A program made the position numbers and the translations under genes. Of a stretch of DNA of 64,000 nucleotides, positions 1 to 8,421 are shown in pieces. Positions within the stretch are counted from its first letter, which is position 1. Each line of letters begins with the position of its first letter. The notes under the pieces were generated by a model. That model had not been told where the DNA came from, did no database searches, and worked only from the letters and a program-made list of their open reading frames with translations. This DNA comes from Actinoplanes couchii (GTDB taxonomy: Bacteria; Actinomycetota; Actinomycetes; Mycobacteriales; Micromonosporaceae): the NCBI RefSeq assembly GCF_016862075.1, contig NZ_BOMG01000080.1, positions 61,958 through 125,957 on the forward strand, read 5' to 3'.

Positions 1-41
1 GCCCCTGAACAGCCCTGCCGTGATCGGTTAGCCTGGCCGTC

Positions 42-155
42 ATGAGTGAGCGGGACACCCTGCGGCGGTCGGCCGGTTACCGGTTCGCCGTGCCGATGGC
101 GGGCCCGCACGTGCGACGGGTCTTCGACGAGCGCTGTCCCAGCCGGCCCGCCTGA
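42..155 (+). CDS. possible 37-residue leaderless small protein
   Basis: A short open frame begins at ATG 42 and ends at TGA 153-155, with G/C at most third codon positions as in real genes here. No Shine-Dalgarno is seen. A promoter-like pair (TGAACA at 6-11, 17-nt spacer, TAGCCT at 29-34) would place the transcription start at or next to the ATG, giving a leaderless message. The product is Arg-rich with one Cys and no membrane segment; I do not recognise it. The remaining 126 bases before cysE hold only a GC palindrome (CCCCGGCCGGGG near 222-233). It could equally be chance in GC-rich DNA. Confidence 0.3.
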   Translation: MSERDTLRRSAGYRFAVPMAGPHVRRVFDERCPSRPA

Positions 156-281
156 GCCCGGCCCGGACTCCGGACATCTCCCGGCCTGCCTCCACCGTCC
201 CGGACCCGGTGTGTCACGGTTGCCCCGGCCGGGGCCGGCGCCGTTCCCGCCTCCGCCCGCTCACCACCTGAGGAAAGACCC

Positions 282-929
282 GTGCTGGAAGACATCCGCG
301 CCTACTGCCGGCGCGACCCCGCCCTGTACGGGATCCGGGTGGCCGAAGTGCTGCTCTATCCCGGACTGTGGGCGCTCTGGGGCCACCGGACGGCCCACCT
401 GCTGCACCGCGCCCGCATTCCGTTCCTGCCCCGCCTCGTCTCCCAGCTGATGAGGTTGTTCACCGGGATCGAGATCCATCCCGGCGCGGTGATCGGCAGA
501 CGGCTCTTCATCGACCACGGGGCGGGCGTGGTCGTCGGGGAGACGGCGCGCATCGGCGACGACGTCACCATGTACCACCAGGTCACACTCGGCGGCCGTG
601 GCTGGCAACGGGACGCCAAGGGCAGCCGCCGTCACCCGGAGGTGGGAGATCGTGTGGTGCTCGGGGTCGGCGCCACCGTGCTCGGCCCGGTGCGGATCGG
701 GGACGACGCGGAGATCGGGGCGCTCGCTCTCGTCCTCTCCGACGTTCCCGCGGGCGCCCGGTTGCGGGCGCCGGCCGCCGAAGCCGTACCTGATTCACGC
801 CCGGATCCGGCGGCGGATCCGCATTCACGCCCGGATCCGGCGGCGGATCTGCGCAAAGACTCCTCACCACTCTCTGATAGACCGAACTACACCACGATCG
901 CCGGCGCCAACCCAGGAGCGAGGACATGA
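282..929 (+). CDS. cysE: serine O-acetyltransferase
   Basis: Transfers acetyl from acetyl-CoA to L-serine, giving O-acetylserine for cysteine synthesis in the cytoplasm. GTG 282 is chosen because GAGGAAAG lies just upstream (about 269-277). After a short helical N-terminus, residues about 60-165 show the hexapeptide left-handed beta-helix typical of the family (IEIHPGAVIG, HGAGVVVGETARIGDDV, MYHQVTLGG), including the catalytic-region His residues. The core ends near residue 170. A 45-residue Pro/Asp-rich tail follows, containing a duplicated decapeptide (SRPDPAAD twice) not expected in the family. The stop overlaps the cysK start as ATGA, so the two are translationally coupled. Confidence 0.93.
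   Translation: MLEDIRAYCRRDPALYGIRVAEVLLYPGLWALWGHRTAHLLHRARIPFLPRLVSQLMRLFTGIEIHPGAVIGRRLFIDHGAGVVVGETARIGDDVTMYHQVTLGGRGWQRDAKGSRRHPEVGDRVVLGVGATVLGPVRIGDDAEIGALALVLSDVPAGARLRAPAAEAVPDSRPDPAADPHSRPDPAADLRKDSSPLSDRPNYTTIAGANPGART
793..849 (+). repeat. 30-bp direct repeat in the cysE tail
   Basis: Two identical 27-bp blocks (793-819 and 823-849) recur with a 30-bp period. They encode the duplicated SRPDPAAD segment of the CysE C-terminus. The period is a multiple of three, so copy-number change would keep the frame. Confidence 0.85.
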
Positions 930-1846
930 TTTACAACGACGTCACCGAGCTGATCGGCCGGACCCCGATGGTGCGGCTGACCCGTTTCGAACCCGGTCTG
1001 CCGGCCAAACTGATCGCCAAACTCGAGTCCGCCAACCCCGGCGGCAGTGTCAAGGACCGGATCGCCCTGGCGATGATCGAGGCCGCGGAGGCCACTGAGG
1101 AGCTGCGCCCCGGATCCTCGATCGTGGAGGCGACCAGCGGGAACACCGGCATCGGCCTGGCGCTGGTGGCAGCTGCCCGGGGGTACAGCCTGACCCTCAC
1201 GATGCCGGACAGCATGAGCGCGGAGCGGCGGGCGCTGCTGCTGGCGTACGGCGCGAAACTGGTGTTGACCCCCGCTGCCGAAGGCATGAGGGGCGCCGTC
1301 AACCGGGCCCTGGAGATCGCCGAGGAGCAGCGTGCCTGGCTGCCGATGCAGTTCGACAACCCGGCCAACCCGGACATGCACCGGCGTACGACCGCGCTGG
1401 AGATCTGGAACGACACCGACGGGCGGCTGGACCTGTTCGTCGGCGGGGTCGGTACCGGCGGCACCCTGACCGGAGTCGGTCAGATCCTCAAGGAGAAGCG
1501 TCCCGAGCTGCAGGTCTACGCGGTCGAGCCGGACGAGTCGCCGGTGCTGTCCGGTGGCCCGTCGGGACCGCACGGGATCCAGGGCATCGGCGCCGGGTTC
1601 GTGCCGGAGGTGCTCGACCCGACCATTTACGACGAGGTCGTGCGGGTGACCGTCGACCAGGCCCGGGAAGCCGGGCGGCAGCTGGCCCGCACCGAGGGCA
1701 TCCTGGCCGGGGTCTCCAGCGGCGCCGCCCTGCACGCCGCGCGGGAACTGGCCTGGCGGGCCGAGAACGTGGGCCGGACCATCGTCGTCATCCTGCCCGA
1801 CACCGGCGAGCGTTACCTGAGCACCCCGCTGTTCGCGGAGTCCTGA
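926..1846 (+). CDS. cysK: cysteine synthase A (O-acetylserine sulfhydrylase)
   Basis: PLP enzyme that makes L-cysteine from O-acetylserine and sulfide. Its 306 residues match the family length. Visible hallmarks are the PLP-lysine segment NPGGSVKDRIAL (residues about 37-48), the substrate loop EATSGNTGIGLA, the phosphate-binding glycine loop GVGTGGTLTG and the C-terminal SSGAA motif. The ATG at 926 overlaps the cysE stop by four bases, the usual cysE-cysK pairing, so the two proteins are probably made in step and can form the cysteine synthase complex. A strong hairpin follows. Confidence 0.97.
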   Translation: MIYNDVTELIGRTPMVRLTRFEPGLPAKLIAKLESANPGGSVKDRIALAMIEAAEATEELRPGSSIVEATSGNTGIGLALVAAARGYSLTLTMPDSMSAERRALLLAYGAKLVLTPAAEGMRGAVNRALEIAEEQRAWLPMQFDNPANPDMHRRTTALEIWNDTDGRLDLFVGGVGTGGTLTGVGQILKEKRPELQVYAVEPDESPVLSGGPSGPHGIQGIGAGFVPEVLDPTIYDEVVRVTVDQAREAGRQLARTEGILAGVSSGAALHAARELAWRAENVGRTIVVILPDTGERYLSTPLFAES

Positions 1847-1854
1847 CAACGGCA

Positions 1855-1888
1855 TGACGTCCCGGCGCGGACAGGCGCCGGGACGTCA
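1855..1888. terminator. hairpin terminator between cysK and the lipoprotein gene
   Basis: Perfect 14-bp arms (TGACGTCCCGGCGC at 1855-1868, complement at 1875-1888) with a 6-nt loop lie between two convergent genes. There is no T-run, as is common in high-GC actinobacteria. It is probably bidirectional. Confidence 0.75.
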
Positions 1889-1900
1889 CCGGTCGGACGA

Positions 1901-2395
1901 TCAGAAGTTGGTCTTGACGCCGGCCGACTTGCAGGCCGCGTTGAGCGCCTTGCTCGCCTTGCCCGACTCCGGGGAGTCGATGGCCGAAGCCGGGTCCGCG
2001 GCCTCGGTGGCCTTGGTCGTCTCCGCCGCGATGATCAGCACGTTCTTGCCGACCTCGGTGGTGGAGGTCCCGGCCGCCTCGGTCAGGCCCTTGGCGAAAT
2101 CGGCCATCATCAGCTTGGCATCGGCCGGCGCGACCTCGCCGCCGGTGGTCTTGGCCAGTGCGATGAAGGCCTTCGAGAAGGACTCACCCGCCTTGTTGGC
2201 CTCCTCGCAGACGACCTTGTCCTCAGGAGCGGCGGCGGCAGCGGGGGTGGTGGCCTCGGCCTTCGGGGCGTCAGCGGACGCGACGGGAGCCGCGGCCTCG
2301 GTGCCACCGGTGGTGGCTTTCTCGTCGCCGCAAGCGGTCAGACCGAACAGGGAAACGCCGGCGAGTACGGCGGTGGCAATGCGCACAGAAATCAC
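1901..2395 (-). CDS. secreted lipoprotein of unknown function
   Basis: The N-terminus is a signal peptide ending in the lipobox LTAC, so the mature protein should be lipid-anchored outside the membrane from Cys 21. An Ala/Thr/Pro-rich linker (residues about 25-58) precedes a helical region with two further Cys (CEEANKAGESF and NAACKSAG) that could pair. GTG 2395 is the first start; a GTG at 2386 would also give a good signal peptide, and neither has a clear ribosome site. I do not recognise a family. The 290 bases upstream, up to the GGDEF-EAL gene, hold no convincing gene. Confidence 0.8.
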   Translation of the reverse strand: MISVRIATAVLAGVSLFGLTACGDEKATTGGTEAAAPVASADAPKAEATTPAAAAAPEDKVVCEEANKAGESFSKAFIALAKTTGGEVAPADAKLMMADFAKGLTEAAGTSTTEVGKNVLIIAAETTKATEAADPASAIDSPESGKASKALNAACKSAGVKTNF

Positions 2396-2685
2396 ACAGG
2401 AAGACGCTAGTCGATCATGACTCTCATGATCAAGTCGTACTATCGTTCGATTGTGGACTCACCGGGAAGGCCGTATCGGGCGCGCAAACCGGCCGAAAAC
2501 ACCGCGGTGACAGAGGCTGTCCCGCCAGCGGATCGGCGGCGACCCCACCGGGCGAACCCGGCCGAGTCCCTCGGCGTCGCGCCCCGAACATGAGGTGACG
2601 AATCGGGCCATGGGGCCTCAGACGAGGCGAGGATCGGCCGATCGGATCTGCCGGGAGCAGATGCGCGGGCGAGGAGCCGAGGCCG

Positions 2686-4974
2686 ATGAGTGGATCCGAG
2701 GTGACCGCGGGGCCACGGCCTGACCGCGCCCTCGTCGTACCACTGATCCTCGCTCTGCTCGCTCTCGCCGGCGCGCTCGGCTGGCTCGCTGTGCGTGATG
2801 CCGGAGACCACGTCCTCGGCAACCTCGGCGGCACCGTCACCACGGTGTGCGCGGCCGCGGCCTGCTACCGGGTGAGCCGCCTCGCCGCGGCGGTCCGCCC
2901 GGTTCGCGGTTTCTGGATGCTGTGGTCGGCATCGGCGGCCGTCCTGGTGCTCAGCACCCTGGCCGCCATGGTCCGCGGTGCCCGCGGGGACACCGGCATG
3001 CCCCTGTACGAGGCCATCCCCACCCTGGCCAGTCTCAACCTGGCGATGATCGCGTTCCGGAACGTCCCACTGACCCCGCGCACCCGCCTCGACTGGGCCC
3101 GGCTACTGCTCGACGGCACGGCGGTGACCGTGGCCGGGATGGTGTTCTTCGGTTACGTGGTGCTGAACTCGATCCCCGACGGAACCTCACTGGTCACCCG
3201 GTCCGCCGCGGGTGTGGTCGGCATCGGCTGCCTGCTGGCACTGGTCATCTTCGGCAAGGCCGCCATCAGCCCCGAAGGGCGCGTCGACCCGATCGCGCTG
3301 GGCATTCTCGCTGTCTGCCCACTGGCCGGGCTGGTCGCGGTGGTGCTGTTCCTCGGCGGCACCGAGACGGGCATGCTGCTGCTGTCGGTGGTGGGCTACC
3401 CGCTCGTCGGGCTCGGGATCTGCGCGGCGGCGTACCGGCAGGGAAATGCTCTGGACGGACCTCCCGCTCGCCGCCCGGCCTGGACCTTCGCCGACCCGCT
3501 GCAATTCCTCGCCATCGCGGTCACCGCGGTCCTGGTCATCATGGTGTCCGCTCGCGACCTCGACCTCCGAGGCCGCGCGGTGATCGTCGGGGCGGTGCTG
3601 ATCGCCGCGATCGTGGTCGTCCGGCAACTGCTCAGCCTCAGCGGGATCCGCCGCCAGCAGGCCGAACTCGAACGACTCGCCCTCAACGACAACCTCACCG
3701 GTCTGCCGAACCGGACCGGGTTCATCATCGCCCTCACCGAACGTGTCGAGGCCGGCCACATCGCCACCGTCCTGCTGCTGGACATCGACGACTTCAAGAT
3801 GATCAACGATACGATCGGGCCGGCCGCCGCCGATCAACTCCTCGACCAGGTCGCCCAGCGCCTCCAGCAGAGCATCGGCCGGTGCGAGTCGGTGGCCCGG
3901 CTCGGCGGAGACGAGTTCGCCGTGCTCCTGCCGATCGACGACGCGGCCGGGGCGGAGACCGCCGCCGCCCGCTTCCAGGCCACCATCGGCCGGCCCGTGA
4001 CCGCCGGTGACCAGCAGTTCCTGCTGAACGCCAGCGTCGGCATCGCGATCTCCGCACCCGGCGAGACCGCCGACGAGGTGCTGCGCAACGCCGACATCGC
4101 CATGTACGCGGCGAAGGAATCCGGAAAGGCCTCCTGGGTACGGTTCGAACCGCGGATGCGGCACGACATGACCGAGTACGCCCGGGTGGCCTCCGAACTG
4201 CACGACGCCATCCTCGGCGGCCAACTGCGACTGCTCTACCAGCCGGTGTACGACCTGGTCACCGGCCGGATGCACGGATGCGAGGCCCTGGTGCAGTGGC
4301 AGCACCCGGTGCGTGGCTTCGTACCCCCGATCGACTTCATCCCGGTCGCCGAGCGCAGCGGCCTGATCGTTCCCCTGGGCGCCTGGGTCCTGCGGGAGTC
4401 GTGCGAGCAACTGACCCGCTGGCGGGCCGAACACGGTGCCGACACCATCGAGGCGGTCAACGTGAACGTGGCGGTCCGGCAGTTGAAGGATCCGGGCTTC
4501 GTCGACACGGTCGCCGCCGTCCTCAGCGACACCGGGCTGCGACCGCGGAACCTGATCCTCGAGGTCACCGAGTCGTCGGTGGTCGACGGGCCGCAGGTGG
4601 CGGAGACCCTGGGACTGCTGCACGAGATGGGGGTGCGGCTGGCCCTCGACGACTTCGGCACCGGTCAGTCCTCGCTCAGCCTGCTCCGGGCCTTTCCGGT
4701 CGACGTATTGAAACTGGACAAGTCGTTCGTCGACGGCATCGCCGACGGCACCGACCGGGGACGCCTCGCGGTGGCCGCGGCCGTCGCCCAGCTCGTGGAG
4801 TTCCTGCAGCTGAAGTCGGTCGCCGAAGGCATCGAGAGCCGAGCCCAGCTGGAACGGCTCCGGGATCTGGGCTACCGATACGGACAGGGCTACTTCATGG
4901 CCAAGCCGCTCCCGGCCGCCGAATGCGGAGCGTTGATGGCCGCCGAGCCCATGGCCGCCGTGACACACGGCTAA
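2686..4974 (+). CDS. membrane GGDEF-EAL cyclic-di-GMP signalling protein
   Basis: Makes and/or degrades cyclic di-GMP at the membrane. Residues about 15-310 contain roughly eight to nine hydrophobic segments forming an N-terminal membrane sensor. A GGDEF domain follows (DNLTGLPNR, DIDDFKMIND, and an intact GGDEF at about 407-411), then an EAL domain (EAL at about 533-535, NVNVAVRQL, EVTESSVV, DDFGTGQSSLS). The catalytic signatures of both domains look intact. I see no RxxD inhibitory site five residues before GGDEF. ATG 2686 follows a GAGGAG/GAGG stretch. It stands alone, in the arrangement common in Streptomyces and relatives; which activity dominates cannot be read from sequence. Confidence 0.93.
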   Translation: MSGSEVTAGPRPDRALVVPLILALLALAGALGWLAVRDAGDHVLGNLGGTVTTVCAAAACYRVSRLAAAVRPVRGFWMLWSASAAVLVLSTLAAMVRGARGDTGMPLYEAIPTLASLNLAMIAFRNVPLTPRTRLDWARLLLDGTAVTVAGMVFFGYVVLNSIPDGTSLVTRSAAGVVGIGCLLALVIFGKAAISPEGRVDPIALGILAVCPLAGLVAVVLFLGGTETGMLLLSVVGYPLVGLGICAAAYRQGNALDGPPARRPAWTFADPLQFLAIAVTAVLVIMVSARDLDLRGRAVIVGAVLIAAIVVVRQLLSLSGIRRQQAELERLALNDNLTGLPNRTGFIIALTERVEAGHIATVLLLDIDDFKMINDTIGPAAADQLLDQVAQRLQQSIGRCESVARLGGDEFAVLLPIDDAAGAETAAARFQATIGRPVTAGDQQFLLNASVGIAISAPGETADEVLRNADIAMYAAKESGKASWVRFEPRMRHDMTEYARVASELHDAILGGQLRLLYQPVYDLVTGRMHGCEALVQWQHPVRGFVPPIDFIPVAERSGLIVPLGAWVLRESCEQLTRWRAEHGADTIEAVNVNVAVRQLKDPGFVDTVAAVLSDTGLRPRNLILEVTESSVVDGPQVAETLGLLHEMGVRLALDDFGTGQSSLSLLRAFPVDVLKLDKSFVDGIADGTDRGRLAVAAAVAQLVEFLQLKSVAEGIESRAQLERLRDLGYRYGQGYFMAKPLPAAECGALMAAEPMAAVTHG

Positions 4975-5058
4975 CAGCGCCCGATCCACAGCCAGTGGCG
5001 TCGACCAGCGGACAGCGGTGGCCGGGCTGACGTGACACGCGGATGGCAGCTTTCCGGG

Positions 5059-5077
5059 GCGGGCGGTGACCGCCCGC
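5059..5077. terminator. candidate hairpin between convergent genes
   Basis: GCGGGCGG and its complement CCGCCCGC flank a TGA loop between the GGDEF-EAL gene and mrpG, which converge here. The stem is short and lacks a T-run. Confidence 0.45.
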
Positions 5078-5085
5078 GTTCGAGG

Positions 5086-5454
5086 CTATGAAGGCTTGTC
5101 GGCTTCGTCGGGGGAGTGGCGGGAGGCGGCCAGTTCGTCGGTGATCAGCAGGTCGCGGCGGAACAGGCCGGCCCGGTAGGCGGTCCGGCCCACCATGTGC
5201 GCGGCCACCGGGGCGGTTACCAGCTGGAACACCCCGACCAGGACCAGCGTCGTGATGTCCACGACGGTGCCGAGGCGGATCGCGGTGCCGGCCAGGATCA
5301 GCAGCAGGCCGAGGACCTGGGTCTTGGTGGCCGCGTGCATCCGGGAGAGCAGATCGGGGAAACGCAGCAGCCCGACACCTGCGGCCAGGCTGAGCAGTGC
5401 GCCGCCGATCAGGCAGATCCCGGCGACGGCGTCCAGTATCGCGGTGACGTTCAC
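5086..5454 (-). CDS. mrpG: Mrp antiporter subunit G
   Basis: Small membrane subunit of the multi-subunit Na+(K+)/H+ antiporter. Three hydrophobic segments lie in residues about 5-90, with the family signature GLLRFPDLLSRMHAATK at residues about 28-44. Its 122 residues are normal. It is the last gene of the operon; its ATG overlaps the mrpF stop by four bases. Confidence 0.93.
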   Translation of the reverse strand: MNVTAILDAVAGICLIGGALLSLAAGVGLLRFPDLLSRMHAATKTQVLGLLLILAGTAIRLGTVVDITTLVLVGVFQLVTAPVAAHMVGRTAYRAGLFRRDLLITDELAASRHSPDEADKPS

Positions 5455-6140
5455 GGGCGGTCTCCGTTCGCGGAGTCGTCGCGGCGGTCCGGTGCGGGCT
5501 TCCCGGCTGTCCCGTCCGGGTCCGAGACCGGGGTGGCACCCGGCTCGGGAGCGTGTGATCGGCCCGGATCCGGCGCGGTCGCGTCACCCAGACCGGAGTC
5601 GACGACAACCGGCTTCGGAGCGTCGGACCTCGCCGCCACCTCATCGCGGTGGCTATTCGCGGCGCCGCTGTTCCAGCGAGCGGCGGAAACCGTCGCCGAT
5701 CCCGATCCCAAGCCCGTTCCCGTTCCTGAGCCCGTTCCTGAGCCTGAGCCTGTGCCCGAGGCCGGGTCCGGCGCCGATCTCGAGGCTGTCGCCTGGGCGG
5801 GATCCGTCGCCTGGCCCGGAGTTCCGGCCGGGGTGAGGGCTGCGGTGGGGGCGAACACCGAGTCGGCGGGGTCGCCGGCTCGGCGGGCTGCCGGGTCGGC
5901 GAAGCGGGCCACCGCGATGGAACCCACGGCGCCGAGGAGGGACAGGCCCAGCAGGATCGGCAGGCCGGTGGCGTCGCGACTGTAGGCGGCTTCGGTGGCG
6001 ATCGCACAGACCGTGATGGCCAGCAGCACGTCGGTGCCGACGATGCGGTCCAGCGTGGACGGGCCGCGGATGATGCGGACCAGGGCCATCCCGGCGGCGG
6101 CGGCCAGGAACACCGCCGCGATCACGGCGATGACGATCAT
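5451..6140 (-). CDS. mrpF: Mrp antiporter subunit F with long disordered tail
   Basis: Residues 1-90 are a standard MrpF: three membrane segments and the signature RIIRGPSTLDRIVGTDVLL. The family normally stops there. This protein continues about 135 residues with a Ser/Gly/Thr/Pro/Ala/Asp-rich, low-complexity tail, including a GTGSGSG run, with no further membrane segment. The frame is open and uses high-GC3 codons throughout, and the stop overlaps the mrpG start, so the extension looks real. The ATG overlaps the mrpE stop. The tail's role is unknown. Confidence 0.88.
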   Translation of the reverse strand: MIVIAVIAAVFLAAAAGMALVRIIRGPSTLDRIVGTDVLLAITVCAIATEAAYSRDATGLPILLGLSLLGAVGSIAVARFADPAARRAGDPADSVFAPTAALTPAGTPGQATDPAQATASRSAPDPASGTGSGSGTGSGTGTGLGSGSATVSAARWNSGAANSHRDEVAARSDAPKPVVVDSGLGDATAPDPGRSHAPEPGATPVSDPDGTAGKPAPDRRDDSANGDRP

Positions 6141-6934
6141 CGGGATTCCCTTTCGTCCAGTCCGGCCGGGACGTGGTCGCTCGGAGGCTGCTCGTGATGG
6201 CCTCGGACGTGATTGCCCGGAGGCTGCTCATGATGGCCCGGGACGTGATTGCCCGGAGATTGCTCGTGATGGCCGAGGGCGTGGTTGCCCGGAGGTTGCT
6301 CGTGATGGCCGAGGGCGTGGTCGCCCGGAGGCCGCTCGTGACGGTCCAGGGCGTGGTCGCGTGGAGACTGCTCGTGATGGTCGAGGGGCCGTGCCGGCCG
6401 GCCGGGGGCGAGGCGGGTCAGGAGGGCGATCTCGGTGTCCGAGCCGACCGCCCGGATGATGCGCTCCTCGATGTCGCGCACGTCCTGCCGGAACCTCTCG
6501 ATGTCGTCGTCACCGTCGACGTCGAAGACGTGGATGTAGAGGATCCCGGCAGCCCGGTCCGTGTCCACGATCAGACTGCCGGGGACCAGGGACACCGCCT
6601 CCGCACACAGGGTCATGTTGAGGTCGGAGCGGACGGCCAGCCGAACGGCGAGGACCGCGCTGCGCGGCACCCGGCGGGAGCCGACCGCCGTCCACGCCAG
6701 CTGGGCGCTCGCCACCACCAGGTCGGTCATGAACCGGATCGCGAACCGCAGGAGCCCGGCCGGCCGCAACCGCCCGGCGAACGTCACCTGCGGCAGCGGG
6801 AACACCGCCAGCACCAGCGCCGACACCAGCAGCCCACCGGCCAGGGTGAGCCAGGAGAAGACACCCCACAGCAGCATCCAGGTCACGGTCAGGGCGATGA
6901 GGGCGAGGAACCTGTCCCGGGCGCGGGCGATCAC
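6137..6934 (-). CDS. mrpE: Mrp antiporter subunit E with His-rich repeat tail
   Basis: Residues 1-175 are MrpE: two N-terminal membrane segments (WMLLWGVFSWLTLAGGLL) and the conserved NMTLCAEAVSLVPGSLIVD and LYIHVFDV motifs. The chosen start is GTG 6934, overlapping the mrpD stop as GTGA, which matches all other junctions here; a longer frame upstream is a shadow inside mrpD. Residues about 188-260 are six 12-residue repeats of the type HHEQPPGNHALG, very rich in His, then a short end. The family normally lacks this. The tail should lie in the cytoplasm if the usual topology holds; metal or proton buffering is a guess. Confidence 0.9.
   Translation of the reverse strand: MIARARDRFLALIALTVTWMLLWGVFSWLTLAGGLLVSALVLAVFPLPQVTFAGRLRPAGLLRFAIRFMTDLVVASAQLAWTAVGSRRVPRSAVLAVRLAVRSDLNMTLCAEAVSLVPGSLIVDTDRAAGILYIHVFDVDGDDDIERFRQDVRDIEERIIRAVGSDTEIALLTRLAPGRPARPLDHHEQSPRDHALDRHERPPGDHALGHHEQPPGNHALGHHEQSPGNHVPGHHEQPPGNHVRGHHEQPPSDHVPAGLDERESR
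6173..6388 (-). repeat. six 36-bp tandem repeats encoding a His-rich array
   Basis: Six head-to-tail 36-bp units fill exactly 216 bases, each opening with GTG[GA]T[TC]GC on the plus strand. In the mrpE frame each gives 12 residues with three His (HHEQxPxxHxxG), except one unit that starts RHE. Units differ by a few bases, so the array is not newly formed. The period keeps the frame. Confidence 0.95.
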
Positions 6935-8421
6935 GGCAGCACCGCCTCTACGTACGGCGTCCGGGCGAGTAGATCCCCGGCGACACTCTCGGACAGTGAA
7001 TACAGCGGGCCGGCCGCGAGCGTGAGCGCCGTCCCCGCGATGACCAGCGCCGCGGTCGGGCTGATCATCAACTTGGGCGACTTCAGCGGCGCCGCCGACG
7101 GGGTGTCCGCCGGGCTGCGCCAGAACGCCAGGTTCCACACCCGGGCCAGCGCGTACAGCGTGAGCAGGCTGGTGATCGCCGACCCGGCCACCAGCAGCCA
7201 GGACAGCACACTGCCGTCGGCGACCCCGGCCTGGATCAGGCCGAGTTTGCCCAGGAACCCGGAGAACGGTGGGATCCCGGCCAGATTCAGCGCCGGCAGG
7301 AAGAACAGCACCGCCAGCACCGGCGCCGTCCGGGCCAGACCGCCGAGCCGATCCAGCGCGGTGCTCCCGCCCCGGCGTTCGATCAGGCCCGTCACCAGGA
7401 ACAACGTGGTCTGCACGACGATGTGGTGCAGCGTGTAGAAGACGGCCGCCGCGATCCCGGCCCGGGACGCCAGGCCGACCCCGAAGAGCAGGAAGCCGAT
7501 ATGGCTGACCAGTGTGAACGACAGCAACCGTTTGATGTCGGACTGCGCCACCGCGCCGAGGATGCCGACCAGCATGGTGGACAGGGCCGCCACCATCAGC
7601 AGGTCACCGACACGGCCGCCGGGGAACAGCAGCGTTTCGGTACGGATGATCGCGTACACCCCGACCTTGGTGAGCAGGCCCGCGAACACCGCCGTGACCG
7701 GGGCCGGCGCGGTCGGATAGCTGTCCGGCAGCCACGCCGACAGCGGGAAGATCGCCGCCTTGATGCCGAACGCCAGCAGCAGCATGCCCTGCAGCACCAT
7801 CCGGGTGCCGTCCGGCAGCGCGTCCAGGCGCTCGACGAGCTGGGCCATGTTCAGGGTGCCGGTCGAGGCGTAGACCAGACCGATACCGCTCAGGAAGATG
7901 ACCGACGACAGCAGACTGACCACGACGTACGTCGTACCGGCGCGGATGCGGGTCTCGGTCCCGCCGAGAGTGATCAGCACATAGCTGGCCGCCAGCAGGA
8001 TCTCGAACCCGACGTACAGGTTGAACAGGTCGCCGGACAGGAACGCATTCGTCACGCCGGCGGTCATGATCAGGTAGGTCGGGTGGAACACCGACAGCGG
8101 ATGTTCCTCGTCACCGTCGGCGTCGCCCTGCCCGATCGAGTAGAGCAGCACACACAGGGTCACCGCGGCCGACACCACCAGCATCAGGGTGGCGAGCTGG
8201 TCGGCGACGAGCACGATTCCCAGTGGTACGGGCCAGCCACCGACCGCTACGACCAGCGGACCGTCGGCGGAGAGCACCAGCAGCAGCGCCGACACCGCGA
8301 GGGTCGCGGTCAGCACGCTCACGCTGATCACCCGCTGCACCCGGGGGCGGCGGAACATCAACAGGGTGGCGGCCGCTCCGAGCAGCGGCATCATCACCGG
8401 CAGAGGCACGAGCCAGGTCAT
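6931..8421 (-). CDS. mrpD: Mrp antiporter subunit D
   Basis: Large proton-translocating membrane subunit related to NADH dehydrogenase ND2/4/5 subunits. Its 496 residues with about 14 hydrophobic segments are typical. Recognisable segments are the conserved LYVGFEILLAASY (carrying the family's key Glu), AIFPLSAWLPDSYPTAPAPVTAVFAGLLTK split over residues about 220-250 (key Lys nearby), and LLSFTLVSHIGFLLFGVGL. ATG 8421 overlaps the mrpC stop; the end overlaps mrpE. Confidence 0.95.
   Translation of the reverse strand: MTWLVPLPVMMPLLGAAATLLMFRRPRVQRVISVSVLTATLAVSALLLVLSADGPLVVAVGGWPVPLGIVLVADQLATLMLVVSAAVTLCVLLYSIGQGDADGDEEHPLSVFHPTYLIMTAGVTNAFLSGDLFNLYVGFEILLAASYVLITLGGTETRIRAGTTYVVVSLLSSVIFLSGIGLVYASTGTLNMAQLVERLDALPDGTRMVLQGMLLLAFGIKAAIFPLSAWLPDSYPTAPAPVTAVFAGLLTKVGVYAIIRTETLLFPGGRVGDLLMVAALSTMLVGILGAVAQSDIKRLLSFTLVSHIGFLLFGVGLASRAGIAAAVFYTLHHIVVQTTLFLVTGLIERRGGSTALDRLGGLARTAPVLAVLFFLPALNLAGIPPFSGFLGKLGLIQAGVADGSVLSWLLVAGSAITSLLTLYALARVWNLAFWRSPADTPSAAPLKSPKLMISPTAALVIAGTALTLAAGPLYSLSESVAGDLLARTPYVEAVLP

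Noticed and set aside
4134..4160. tRNA T-loop-like GGTTCGAACC
   Set aside because: It lies inside the GGDEF-EAL coding frame with no acceptor or anticodon stem around it.
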